NCBI GenBank assembly: GCA_900751665.1
Contig: CAADSV010000164.1
Location: forward strand, 1 to 9,075
DNA from: an uncultured Collinsella sp.
GTDB taxonomy: Bacteria; Actinomycetota; Coriobacteriia; Coriobacteriales; Coriobacteriaceae
DNA length: 9,075 bases
Direction of reading: 5' to 3'
The notes beneath the pieces are model-generated. The model made no database searches and had not been told where the DNA came from. It saw only the letters and a list, made by a program, of their open reading frames with translations. Both the position numbers and the translations under genes were made by a program. Each line of letters opens with the position of its first letter. The stretch's first letter is position 1. Below, piece by piece: positions 1-5,906 of this stretch.

Positions 1-133
1 CCTATGGCACTTCGACATCATTGTCGCAGCCCCGACCCGCGGTCACGAGCGGGGGCTCCTATCTTTTTAGTGCCCTCGGATTGGGTCATAGTGTCTGGCA
101 GCCGTCAACGCCGCCGCCGTCCCTATCGTCATC
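1..133 (+). other. Probable 5' part of the membrane-LuxR gene, out of frame
   Basis: There is no convincing separate gene here. The frame of the downstream regulator is closed by TAG at 68-70 and 89-91, yet between 92 and 133 it reads hydrophobic residues with G/C-rich third bases (LAAVNAAAVPIVIVG). The neighbouring frame (codons beginning at position 3) is open from 3 to 140 and encodes a hydrophobic stretch (SYLFSALGLGHSVW) at about 57-98. Joining the two by one frameshift between about 92 and 140 would give a continuous membrane segment. This fits a one-base deletion, or a sequencing error, in a gene that begins before the window. It is inference from hydrophobicity and codon use only. Confidence 0.35.
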
Positions 134-1285
134 GTGGGCCTGACCCAAATTCAGTCCCCCACGAGCCCGCTTGCGCTCGAGATTCTGGGATGCCTCGCAT
201 TCCTCGGACTCGGCCTGCTGGGCGCCGCCACTCACCACGCCTTTTCGTTGGCATTCCAGGATGACCCCAAGCTCGCCACCGGTGCGGGAGCGGCCTATGC
301 CGCGGGCATCCTGATGCAGTTCGCCGTCAACCTGCTCAATTGCGGCGGTATCGCAGAGCTCATCGTCCTTGGCACAGCGACGATCGCCATCTCCGCCCTC
401 AGCGTCGTTCCCCAAAAGGCCGCCGAGAGCTCCAGCCCCGCCATCAATCCCTTTGTTGAACCCTCTCATGTCCTCGCCAAACAGGCATGCTGGAGCATCG
501 CGCTCGTCATGATTCTCGCCTGCTTGTTCTCGACCCTCGACAACGTGGTCACACTCTCCAACGCCCACGGCACCATTGCCGTGCAAACCTGGCCGCGCCT
601 CTTTTTGGCGGCAAGCGGCCTTGCCGCCGGTCTTATCTTTGACCTTGCCGAGCGCCGCTACATGGGACTTGTCATGCTCGGCATCGCCGTGCTCTCGACC
701 ATTTCCATCCTGGCCGTCGAGGCCGGCGCCGATCCCAACCTGGGCCTTGTCGTCTTTTACCTGAGCTCGGGCTTTTTCGTCACGTTCTTCACTGCCACGT
801 TTACTCAACTGGCACCGCACATGCGCGCGCCCGCCTTATGGGCCGGCATGGGTCGCGCGGCCAACAACGTATGCGCGTTCACCACATCGGGTATCTCGCT
901 GGCGCTCGTGACCTCGGACAATGTTGCTCTCATCATGATCGGTGCGCTCGTTTTGCTCGTCGCCGCCTGCGCGGCATTCGTGGCAGCCGGCTTATTCCGC
1001 CTACCCCAAACCGAGCAGGAGCGCAAACATCAACAGCTTGCCGAGGAAGCGCTCGCCTCACCGAGCATCGAAGAACAGCGCCAGGCCTTCATCGCCAACC
1101 ACGCTCTCACCCCGCGCGAAGTTGATGTGCTCATAGCCGTGACCCAGGACGAACGCCCGCTCAAGCAAATCGCCGAGGAGCTCGGCATCTCGATGCGCAT
1201 GGTACAGCGCCACCTGAGCTCCATCTACCAAAAGACCGGTACACAGACGCGCGCCGGTCTCACCAAAGCCTTCCCCTCGGCCTAA
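134..1285 (+). CDS. Membrane-LuxR transcriptional regulator, N-terminus missing or frameshifted
   Basis: Probable membrane-bound transcription regulator: a multi-pass membrane domain followed by a LuxR-type DNA-binding domain. Counting from the GTG at 134, I see about nine hydrophobic segments (near residues 13-33, 51-69, 73-92, 116-134, 154-172, 177-195, 203-223, 243-259, 263-288), a charged linker rich in Glu and Gln, and a C-terminal helix-turn-helix at about 325-380 beginning LTPREVDVL and containing IAEELGISMRMVQRHL. Coriobacterial proteins of this architecture usually have about twelve membrane helices and 450-500 residues, so roughly three helices (about 100 residues) are missing. The GTG at 134 has no purine-rich ribosome site before it and is only the first start codon after in-frame stops at 68-70 and 89-91. 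The true start is probably upstream, outside the window or in another frame. The signal sensed is unknown. The 3' end faces the convergent gene across a hairpin. Confidence 0.75.
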   Translation: MGLTQIQSPTSPLALEILGCLAFLGLGLLGAATHHAFSLAFQDDPKLATGAGAAYAAGILMQFAVNLLNCGGIAELIVLGTATIAISALSVVPQKAAESSSPAINPFVEPSHVLAKQACWSIALVMILACLFSTLDNVVTLSNAHGTIAVQTWPRLFLAASGLAAGLIFDLAERRYMGLVMLGIAVLSTISILAVEAGADPNLGLVVFYLSSGFFVTFFTATFTQLAPHMRAPALWAGMGRAANNVCAFTTSGISLALVTSDNVALIMIGALVLLVAACAAFVAAGLFRLPQTEQERKHQQLAEEALASPSIEEQRQAFIANHALTPREVDVLIAVTQDERPLKQIAEELGISMRMVQRHLSSIYQKTGTQTRAGLTKAFPSA

Positions 1286-1289
1286 AACA

Positions 1290-1330
1290 AAAACCACCAC
1301 AAAGGTGCCTGTCCCCTTTGTGGTGGTTTT
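1290..1330. terminator. Bidirectional hairpin terminator with GGGGACAG core
   Basis: A perfect 16-bp stem (1290-1305 pairing with 1315-1330) encloses a 9-nt loop. The stem starts in an A-rich run (AAAACAAAAA) and ends in TTTT, so it can act as an intrinsic terminator on both strands. It sits between the 3' ends of two convergent genes, starting 5 bp after one stop codon and ending 7 bp before the other. The centre reads CTGTCCCC (1309-1316) on the + strand, that is GGGGACAG on the minus strand, the core also found in other intergenic palindromes of this window. Confidence 0.8.
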
Positions 1331-1336
1331 GGTCGG

Positions 1337-1960
1337 TTAGCCTTCGAGCTGCGCCGCTTTGTAGCGGTAGGCAGCGGCGATGACGTCTTTACAGCCTTCG
1401 CGTCCCAACTTGGCGCGGTTGACAACGATATCCTTGCCGCTCGTCATCTTCCACTTTCCGGCGCTGTAGCGCTTGTAGAACGCCTCGCGCGCCTTCTGCT
1501 GCTGCTTGACCAGCTTGGCGCCCTTCTTTTTGTTGAGGCCACGCTTCTTACGCACGATCTCGACGCGGTCCTCAAAGGGAGCGGTCACCAGCACCGCAAT
1601 GTGGTTGGGGTTGTTACGCAACAGGTAATCGGACAGGCGGCCTTCGATAATGCAGCTCTCGGTCTCACCCAGATCCAAAATCACCTGGCTCATCTTTTGG
1701 AACAACTTGTCCGAGTACGAACGGGCATCGTAACGGTCGGGTAGAAACGCCATATTCTCCACGGCCAGGCGCTCGTCGTAGGCGGCCATCTTATCGAGCG
1801 ACTCGCCCGCGCGCAGCGACGCACGCACCAGTAGCTCGTTATCGTACAGCGGAATCCCCAGCTCATTGGCGAGGATACGGCCAATCTCGTGGCCCTCGGC
1901 GCCAAAGTCGCGCGCGATGGTAATGACCACAGGACTCTTCTTGTTCTCCAGATCGCTCAT
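1337..1960 (-). CDS. Cytidylate kinase-like family protein
   Basis: A 207-residue protein of the cytidylate-kinase-like P-loop family (Cytidylate_kin2 type), which resembles nucleoside monophosphate kinases but whose substrate is not established. The N-terminus reads ITIARDFGAEGHEIGR (about 13-28), the family's form of the phosphate-binding loop, followed by LANELGIPLYDNELL. The motif IIEGRLSDYLL lies near 104-114 and VLVTAPFEDRVEIV near 123-136. A very basic lid-like stretch follows (KKRGLNKKKGAKLVKQQQK, about 138-156), then YKRYSAGKW. The length is normal for the family. The ATG at 1960 is preceded by AAAGGA at good spacing. A 9-bp direct repeat (GCGATTCCT, + strand 1962-1970 and 1991-1999) duplicates part of the leader including the ribosome-site region. 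It is monocistronic and convergent with the regulator. It should not be read as the essential Cmk, which is a different, longer-known family. Confidence 0.8.
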   Translation of the reverse strand: MSDLENKKSPVVITIARDFGAEGHEIGRILANELGIPLYDNELLVRASLRAGESLDKMAAYDERLAVENMAFLPDRYDARSYSDKLFQKMSQVILDLGETESCIIEGRLSDYLLRNNPNHIAVLVTAPFEDRVEIVRKKRGLNKKKGAKLVKQQQKAREAFYKRYSAGKWKMTSGKDIVVNRAKLGREGCKDVIAAAYRYKAAQLEG

Positions 1961-2031
1961 CGCGATTCCTTTCTAACAAATGAGAAATAGGCGATTCCTG
2001 ATTCCCATTTTGTCACTTACGACCGTCCTGG

Positions 2032-2125
2032 TTTCCCAAGTGCGGCAGATTGCCCCGAAAGAGGAGCGCCGCGTACTAAATGTACGCAAGCGACGATTGA
2101 GGGGCAAGGTGCCGTGCTTGGGGAA
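2032..2125 (+). ncRNA. Candidate structured RNA or palindromic element, 94 nt
   Basis: A nested hairpin lies in the gap between the permease stop and the kinase-like gene. The outer stem pairs 2032-2047 with 2110-2125 (16 bp, three of them G-U). A second stem pairs TTGCCCC (2050-2056) with GGGGCAA (2101-2107). An asymmetric internal loop holds GAAAGAGGAG on one side and ACGATTGA on the other. The inner stem pairs 2067-2069 with 2090-2092, then GCGTAC (2071-2076) with GTACGC (2082-2087), capped by TAAAT. The three G-U pairs form only in the + strand transcript; on the minus strand they become C-A mismatches. No T-run follows on either strand, so it is not an ordinary terminator. It could be a small RNA, a leader or trailer element, or a miniature mobile palindrome. 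I do not recognise a known RNA family. Confidence 0.4.
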
Positions 2126-2131
2126 GCAGGG

Positions 2132-2770
2132 CTATGCGGCTACGATGCGGCGCTGATATGCGCGGACCAGCAACGAGATACCAAAGTTGAGCACAAAGTA
2201 CATCGCAAACACCAGGCCGTAGAGCATAAGCACCTGCGACAGGTCGACCGCGTGGGCCATCACGACGTTTGCCGTGTACATGAGCTCGGCCACGTTAATG
2301 CCCGAAAGATACGAACTGTCCTTGATGACGGTCGTGCACTGGCTAAACAGCGCCGGAATGATCGTCTTAAACGTCTGCGGCAGAATAATGTAGCGCATGG
2401 TGGCAAAGAAGCCAAAGCCCTGGCTCTGCGCTGCCTCAAACTGGCCGCGCGGAATCGAGTTGAGGCCGCCGCGCACAATCTCGGCCATAACAGCGCTGGT
2501 AAACAGCGTAAAGGCGATGGTCGAAATCACAATGTCCAAGCCCTGCACCGTAAAGTAGATAAACAGGATCCACAGCAGGTTCGGTGTGCAACGGAACAGC
2601 TCAATATAGGCGCTCACCAAAATACGGAACGGGCGGGGCGCATAGCTTTTAACGAGCGCCAGCACCGTGCCAAAGATGAGCGAGAAAAAGATCGACAGCG
2701 CCGAGATCTCGATTGTCTTAACAAAGCCGCCCCAAATGTAGAGCAGGTTGGTCGCGTTGAAGATTTCCAT
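2132..2770 (-). CDS. Polar amino-acid ABC transporter permease (second permease)
   Basis: A 212-residue inner-membrane permease of the HisM/GlnP type (BPD_transp_1 fold), the last gene of the importer operon. It has about five hydrophobic helices. The ATPase-contacting EAA loop is clear: FEAAQSQGFGFFATMRYIIL with E112-A113-A114 and G118, then P131. The N-terminal pattern FVKTIEISALSIFFSL and the segment ELFRCTPNLLWILF match the family, where the second permease often carries RxTP. It probably forms a heterodimer with the permease encoded just upstream, since the two share the EAAQSQGF core. The ATG at 2770 lies 3 bp after the stop of the previous gene; its ribosome site (GAGGAGG, 8 nt before the ATG) lies inside the last codons of that gene, suggesting coupled translation. 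Substrate specificity cannot be read from the permease. Confidence 0.93.
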   Translation of the reverse strand: MEIFNATNLLYIWGGFVKTIEISALSIFFSLIFGTVLALVKSYAPRPFRILVSAYIELFRCTPNLLWILFIYFTVQGLDIVISTIAFTLFTSAVMAEIVRGGLNSIPRGQFEAAQSQGFGFFATMRYIILPQTFKTIIPALFSQCTTVIKDSSYLSGINVAELMYTANVVMAHAVDLSQVLMLYGLVFAMYFVLNFGISLLVRAYQRRIVAA

Positions 2771-2773
2771 GCG

Positions 2774-3520
2774 CTAGGCCTCCTCTACGTTGTCGAGTCC
2801 CAGCTCGGCCAGGCTCACGCCGCGCGGACACTCCTTGGAGCGGCGCTCGAGCCACTGCACCAGCATGGCGAGCGGAAAGCAGATGATGAAGTACATAAGG
2901 CAGCAGACGATATATCCTTGCAGGTAACCGTACAGACTCACAAAGTTGTCGGAACGGTACATAAGGTCGCCGCCGGCCACAAGCGCCAGCACCGACGTGT
3001 TCTTGACCAGGTTGAGCGCCTGGTTACACAGCGGCGGCAGAATGATCTTGAACGTCTGGGGCAGCACGATGTACCAGTACGCCTGCGCACGGGTGAAGCC
3101 CTGGCTCTGGGCCGCCTCCATCTGACCACGCGGAACCGCCTCGATACCGGTGCGGATGACCTCCGAAATGTAGGCCGCATGATAAAGGCCCACACCCAAG
3201 AAGCCCAGCACGAACGGCGCGATGCGCACCGGCTGGTCGGCACCGGTTATGGCCTGCAAAAACTGCGGACCGGCCATGTACATAAAGAGCACTTGCACGG
3301 GCAACGGGGTGTTCTGGTAAAACTCCACGTACACGCGGCTTATGGCGCGCAGCACGCGCGAGCGAGTGGTAGAGAAAACGCCCAGCAGCGTGCCCAGCAC
3401 CAGCGACAGCAGCAGGCCGGCAACGACCACTTGCAGCGTCACGCCAAAGCCCTCCCAGAAGGGCCCCATGTTTTGAAATGTCGTCGACCAACGGTCGGCG
3501 TCAAATAATCCTTCGAGCAT
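2774..3520 (-). CDS. Polar amino-acid ABC transporter permease (first permease)
   Basis: A 248-residue membrane permease of the HisQ/GlnP type, partner of the following permease. Hydrophobic helices are visible near residues 24-49, 99-117, 150-163 and 197-222. The region VEFYQNTPLPVQVLFMYM (about 65-82) is the family's conserved segment, and the EAA loop is MEAAQSQGFTRAQAYWYIVL (E135-A136-A137, G141). The frame could open as far upstream as 3589, but that would overlap the binding-protein gene by 44 bp and has no ribosome site. The ATG at 3520 follows AAGGAAGG (3527-3534) at ideal spacing and yields a family-typical N-terminus (MLEGLFDADRW), so I chose it. A hydrophilic tail of about 25 residues follows the last helix. 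Confidence 0.93.
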   Translation of the reverse strand: MLEGLFDADRWSTTFQNMGPFWEGFGVTLQVVVAGLLLSLVLGTLLGVFSTTRSRVLRAISRVYVEFYQNTPLPVQVLFMYMAGPQFLQAITGADQPVRIAPFVLGFLGVGLYHAAYISEVIRTGIEAVPRGQMEAAQSQGFTRAQAYWYIVLPQTFKIILPPLCNQALNLVKNTSVLALVAGGDLMYRSDNFVSLYGYLQGYIVCCLMYFIICFPLAMLVQWLERRSKECPRGVSLAELGLDNVEEA

Positions 3521-3526
3521 TTGATT

Positions 3527-3534
3527 CCTTCCTT
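3527..3534 (-). promoter_or_regulatory. Ribosome binding site fixing the first permease start
   Basis: The minus strand reads AAGGAAGG six bases before the ATG at 3518-3520. It favours this ATG over the in-frame start at 3589, and places the gene 25 bp after the binding-protein stop instead of overlapping it. Confidence 0.8.
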
Positions 3535-3545
3535 GGACGATGCGC

Positions 3546-4421
3546 CTATACAAGACCCCAGGTCTTGACCTCTTGGTCGAGCCAGCCATCGGCCAGGCGA
3601 TCGCAAATCACCTGATCGACCACGGCCGAAAGGTCGCAGCCCTTCTTGGTCGCCACGCCGTAGCCCTGCTCGCCAAACTTGACCTCGGGCTGCAGCAGCT
3701 CAACGGTCTCGTTCATGTAACCGGCCAGCGTGGAGCGGTCCATGGCGAAGACGTCGATATTGCCGGCGTCGAGCGAGCTCTTGATGATGGGGTAGCCGCT
3801 AAAGGCCCTAAACTCGGGCTTGCAGCTAAAGCCGTTGTCCTTGATCATCTGCTCGATGAGGCCCTGTGTGGTGGCACCCTGGCTCACACCAATGACCTTG
3901 CCATCCAGATCTTCAATCGAGGTAAAGCCCGAACGCTTCTTGACCATAAGTCCCACGTAGTCGGTACGGTACGGCGTCGAGAAATCCCAGCTCTTCTTGC
4001 GCTCGTCGGTGATGGTGTAGGTCGCCGCGACCACGTCGAGCTGGCCGTTATCGATCAGCGGGCCGCGCGTCTTGGGCGTTACGTCGGTAAACTCGACAAG
4101 CTCCTGGGCACGGGCATCCTTGTAGCTCACGCCAAAGACGGCAGCGGCGATCTGGTAGCACAAATCGACTTCCATGCCCTCAAAGCGACCCTTGGCGGTG
4201 TCGTAATAGCCGTAGCCGGGAACGTCCTTCTTAACGCCGGCATTCAGATGGCCACGTGACTTGATGGCCGCAAGCTTGGACCCCTTGTCGGAGCCCTCGC
4301 CGCTGGTGGAGTTGCCGCAACCGGTAAGCGCGGCCCCCGTCAGCGCAAGCATACTGGCGCCCGCCAGCTGCAAAAAGTGACGGCGCGACACGGCCGCCCT
4401 CGTCATATCCGTCATGTCCAT
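3546..4421 (-). CDS. Amino-acid ABC transporter substrate-binding lipoprotein
   Basis: A 291-residue extracytoplasmic solute-binding protein of family 3 (SBP_bac_3), which captures a polar amino acid for the adjacent permeases. The N-terminus carries SRRHFL (arginines 13-14), a hydrophobic stretch and the lipobox LTGC (Cys35), so it looks like a Tat-exported, lipid-anchored protein. The mature part shows the family hallmarks: GRFEGMEVDLCYQIA, then LIDNGQLDVVAATYTITDER, then FSTPYRTDYVGLMVKK, IGVSQGATTQ and the C-terminal GYGVATKKG. The TITDER arginine is at the position that usually binds the ligand carboxylate. The ATG at 4421 follows AGG at 7 nt; a GTG one codon upstream (4424) and ATGs at 4415 and 4406 are alternatives. 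Only 8 bp separate it from the ATPase stop. The ligand could be glutamate, glutamine, aspartate or a basic amino acid; I cannot decide. Confidence 0.92.
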   Translation of the reverse strand: MDMTDMTRAAVSRRHFLQLAGASMLALTGAALTGCGNSTSGEGSDKGSKLAAIKSRGHLNAGVKKDVPGYGYYDTAKGRFEGMEVDLCYQIAAAVFGVSYKDARAQELVEFTDVTPKTRGPLIDNGQLDVVAATYTITDERKKSWDFSTPYRTDYVGLMVKKRSGFTSIEDLDGKVIGVSQGATTQGLIEQMIKDNGFSCKPEFRAFSGYPIIKSSLDAGNIDVFAMDRSTLAGYMNETVELLQPEVKFGEQGYGVATKKGCDLSAVVDQVICDRLADGWLDQEVKTWGLV

Positions 4422-4429
4422 CACCGCGC

Positions 4430-5161
4430 CTAGTGCAGAATCTTGGACAGGAACTCGCGGCAGCGCGGGTTCTCGGGGTTATCGAAGAAGTGCTCGGGCG
4501 TGCCCTCCTCCAGAATGCGACCGTCCTCCATAAAGATGACGCGGTCGGCCACCTGGCGCGCAAAGCCCATCTCGTGCGTCACGCAGATCATGGTGATGTC
4601 CTCCTGCGCGAGCTCAATCATAACGTCCAGAACCTCTTGGACCATCTCGGGGTCGAGCGCCGAGGTCGGTTCGTCAAACAGGATGATGGGCTGCTTGGTG
4701 CACAGGGCACGGGCGATGGCGATGCGTTGCTGCTGACCGCCCGAGAGATTCTGCGGATACTCGCCGGCCTTATGCGCCATGCCAACGCGCTTGAGCGCGG
4801 CGATGGCGACCTCGGTCGCCTCCTCCTTGCTCTTCTTTTGCAGCTTGATGGGCGCGAGCGTCAGGTTGCCGAGCACCGTCATGTTGGGATACAGGTTGAA
4901 CTGCTGAAACACCATGGAACTATACTTGCGAGCCATCTCCAGGTGATTCTTTTTGGTGAGCGGCGTACCGTCGATGACGACCTCGCCCGACGTGGGCTCC
5001 TCCAGATAATCGACGCAACGGATGAGCGTCGACTTACCCGAGCCGGAAGGCCCGATCATTACGAGCTTCTCGCCGCGCTTGACGGTGAGATTGATATCTT
5101 TGAGCACATGCAGGTCGCCAAAGTACTTGTTGAGATGCTTGATCTCGATCATGTCTGCCAT
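4430..5161 (-). CDS. Polar amino-acid ABC transporter ATP-binding protein
   Basis: A 243-residue cytoplasmic ATPase of the GlnQ/HisP type that powers the importer encoded downstream. All motifs are intact: Walker A GPSGSGKST (37-45), Q-loop in VFQQFNLYP (86-87), signature LSGGQ (139-143), Walker B IILFDE (159-164), D-loop SALD (167-170) and the switch histidine in CVTHEMGFA (His196). The aromatic before the nucleotide site (Tyr13) is in the usual A-loop position. The length is standard. It is the first gene of a four-gene operon (ATPase, binding protein, permease, permease). The ATG at 5161 is preceded by GGAAGGG at about 7 nt; an internal ATG at 5152 lacks one. Confidence 0.96.
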   Translation of the reverse strand: MADMIEIKHLNKYFGDLHVLKDINLTVKRGEKLVMIGPSGSGKSTLIRCVDYLEEPTSGEVVIDGTPLTKKNHLEMARKYSSMVFQQFNLYPNMTVLGNLTLAPIKLQKKSKEEATEVAIAALKRVGMAHKAGEYPQNLSGGQQQRIAIARALCTKQPIILFDEPTSALDPEMVQEVLDVMIELAQEDITMICVTHEMGFARQVADRVIFMEDGRILEEGTPEHFFDNPENPRCREFLSKILH

Positions 5162-5196
5162 GAATGTCCCTTCCCTGCGTTTACACGAGTTGAACT

Positions 5197-5224
5197 ATTG
5201 TACGGAAAGAACCACGTTTCCGCA
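5197..5224 (-). promoter_or_regulatory. Possible promoter of the amino-acid transporter operon
   Basis: On the minus strand TACAAT (5202-5197) is one base from the -10 consensus and lies about 36 bp before the ATPase start. Sixteen bases upstream is TGCGGA (5224-5219), a poor -35 match. Transcription would begin near 5190. The position fits the first gene of the operon, but the -35 is weak and the call rests mainly on the -10. Confidence 0.3.
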
Positions 5225-5266
5225 GCCCACACCACATTCCCGTAAAGAACCCGCAACCTTTAACCC

Positions 5267-5335
5267 ACTCATTGGGGACAGACTTAAATGAGTACCCGCT
5301 CATTGGGCACTCATTTAAGCCCGTCCCCAATGAGT
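5267..5335. repeat. 69-bp extragenic palindrome of the GGGGACAG family
   Basis: Two 27-nt arms (5267-5293 and 5309-5335) are reverse complements except at two positions and flank a 15-nt loop that itself repeats CTCATTGGG. The left arm starts ACTCATTGGGGACAG and ends CTTAAATGAGT. Both mismatches become G-U pairs in the minus-strand transcript, where the stem is continuous over 27 bp. It lies between the yqeY terminator and the transporter promoter and contains no plausible gene. A related palindrome occurs at 7781-7836. Confidence 0.8.
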
Positions 5336-5345
5336 GCCCAGCCCA

Positions 5346-5379
5346 GCAAAAAGGGGCGCGACCATGACGGCCACGCCCC
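5346..5379 (-). terminator. Intrinsic terminator of yqeY
   Basis: On the minus strand GGGGCGTGGCC (5379-5369) pairs with GGTCGCGCCCC (5363-5353) through 11 pairs, two of them G-U, around a 5-nt loop. It is followed directly by TTTTT (5352-5348). It begins 29 bp after the yqeY stop codon, a classical position and shape. Confidence 0.85.
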
Positions 5380-5408
5380 CTCAACATCAACTATGTACCG
5401 CTCGGCCC

Positions 5409-5852
5409 TTACGCAAGCTTTGCTCCGACGATCTTTGCCGCTGCCGGCTTGTCGAAGTTGCCGCCGGTGGCCTTGCCCAGGGCACCCATAACCTGGCCCA
5501 TCTGCTTCTTGGACGTGGCGCCCAGCTCGGCGATAACCTGCTCGATCAGGGCCTCGAGCTCCTCGCCCGAAACCTGCGCGGGCAGCAGGCTCTCCAGAAT
5601 CTTGACCTGCTCGGTCAGGTTGTCGGTACGCTCCTGGTCGGTGCCGGCCTTGATGGACATCTCCAGCGTCTCGCTCGTCTGCTTAATCAGACGCTTGATC
5701 ATGCTGTTAACGTCTTCCTCGGTCACCTCGCGGCGCTCGTTGACCTCGATATTCTTCACCTCGGCCTTGACCTGGCGAATGATGGACAGGCGAACCTTGT
5801 CCTTAGCCTTCATGGCCGCGATCATTTCCTTCTGCAGCTCTTCGTTGGTCAT
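5409..5852 (-). CDS. yqeY: GatB/YqeY domain-containing protein
   Basis: A 147-residue soluble, helical protein of the YqeY family, related to the tail domain of the GatB subunit of tRNA-dependent amidotransferase. Its exact role is not settled. The N-terminal helical half carries RLSIIRQVKAEVKNIEV (about 21-37) and a lysine-rich helix; the C-terminal half carries LLPAQVSGEELEALI (89-103) and GQVMGALGKATGGNFD (119-134), both typical of the family, and the length matches it. The frame is open to 5903, but the ATG at 5852 has a strong ribosome site (GAGAGGA, 7 nt away) and gives the standard N-terminus MTNEELQ, while the longer version would add residues with no family match. It follows the foldase gene by 54 bp and ends at a clear terminator. 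Confidence 0.92.
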   Translation of the reverse strand: MTNEELQKEMIAAMKAKDKVRLSIIRQVKAEVKNIEVNERREVTEEDVNSMIKRLIKQTSETLEMSIKAGTDQERTDNLTEQVKILESLLPAQVSGEELEALIEQVIAELGATSKKQMGQVMGALGKATGGNFDKPAAAKIVGAKLA

Positions 5853-5859
5853 CTGCAAA

Positions 5860-5866
5860 TCCTCTC
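5860..5866 (-). promoter_or_regulatory. Ribosome binding site fixing the yqeY start
   Basis: The minus strand reads GAGAGGA seven bases before the ATG at 5850-5852, which selects this start over the open frame reaching 5903. Confidence 0.8.
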
Positions 5867-5875
5867 TAATAGGGT

Positions 5876-5901
5876 GGGCGGCACTCGCGCGAGCACCGCC
5901 C
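5876..5901 (-). promoter_or_regulatory. Intergenic hairpin between foldase gene and yqeY
   Basis: On the minus strand GGGCGGTGCTCG pairs with CGAGTGCCGCCC (12 pairs, two of them G-U) around a 2-nt centre, so the folded loop would open by a pair or two. It starts 5 bp after the foldase stop and ends 9 bp before the yqeY ribosome site. No T-run follows, so it is more likely a processing or stability hairpin, or a leaky terminator, than a full terminator. Confidence 0.5.
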
Positions 5902-5906
5902 AATGA

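Noticed and set aside
4..264. 86-codon open frame on the + strand starting at ATG 4
   Set aside because: The product is Arg/Pro-rich with poor third-base G/C preference and overlaps the membrane segment of the regulator in another frame.
86..820. 244-codon open frame on the minus strand
   Set aside because: It is a highly charged Gly/Asp/Glu-rich shadow of the membrane-LuxR gene, whose HTH and membrane segments establish the + strand frame.
2114..3508. 464-codon open frame on the + strand
   Set aside because: It lies opposite the two permease genes, whose motifs and ribosome sites are clear; its product is a His/Gln/Arg-rich low-complexity sequence typical of antisense shadow frames in GC-rich DNA.
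5181..5390. Small open frames across the 5267-5335 palindrome on both strands
   Set aside because: They consist of repeat and terminator sequence, lack ribosome sites and encode no recognisable protein.
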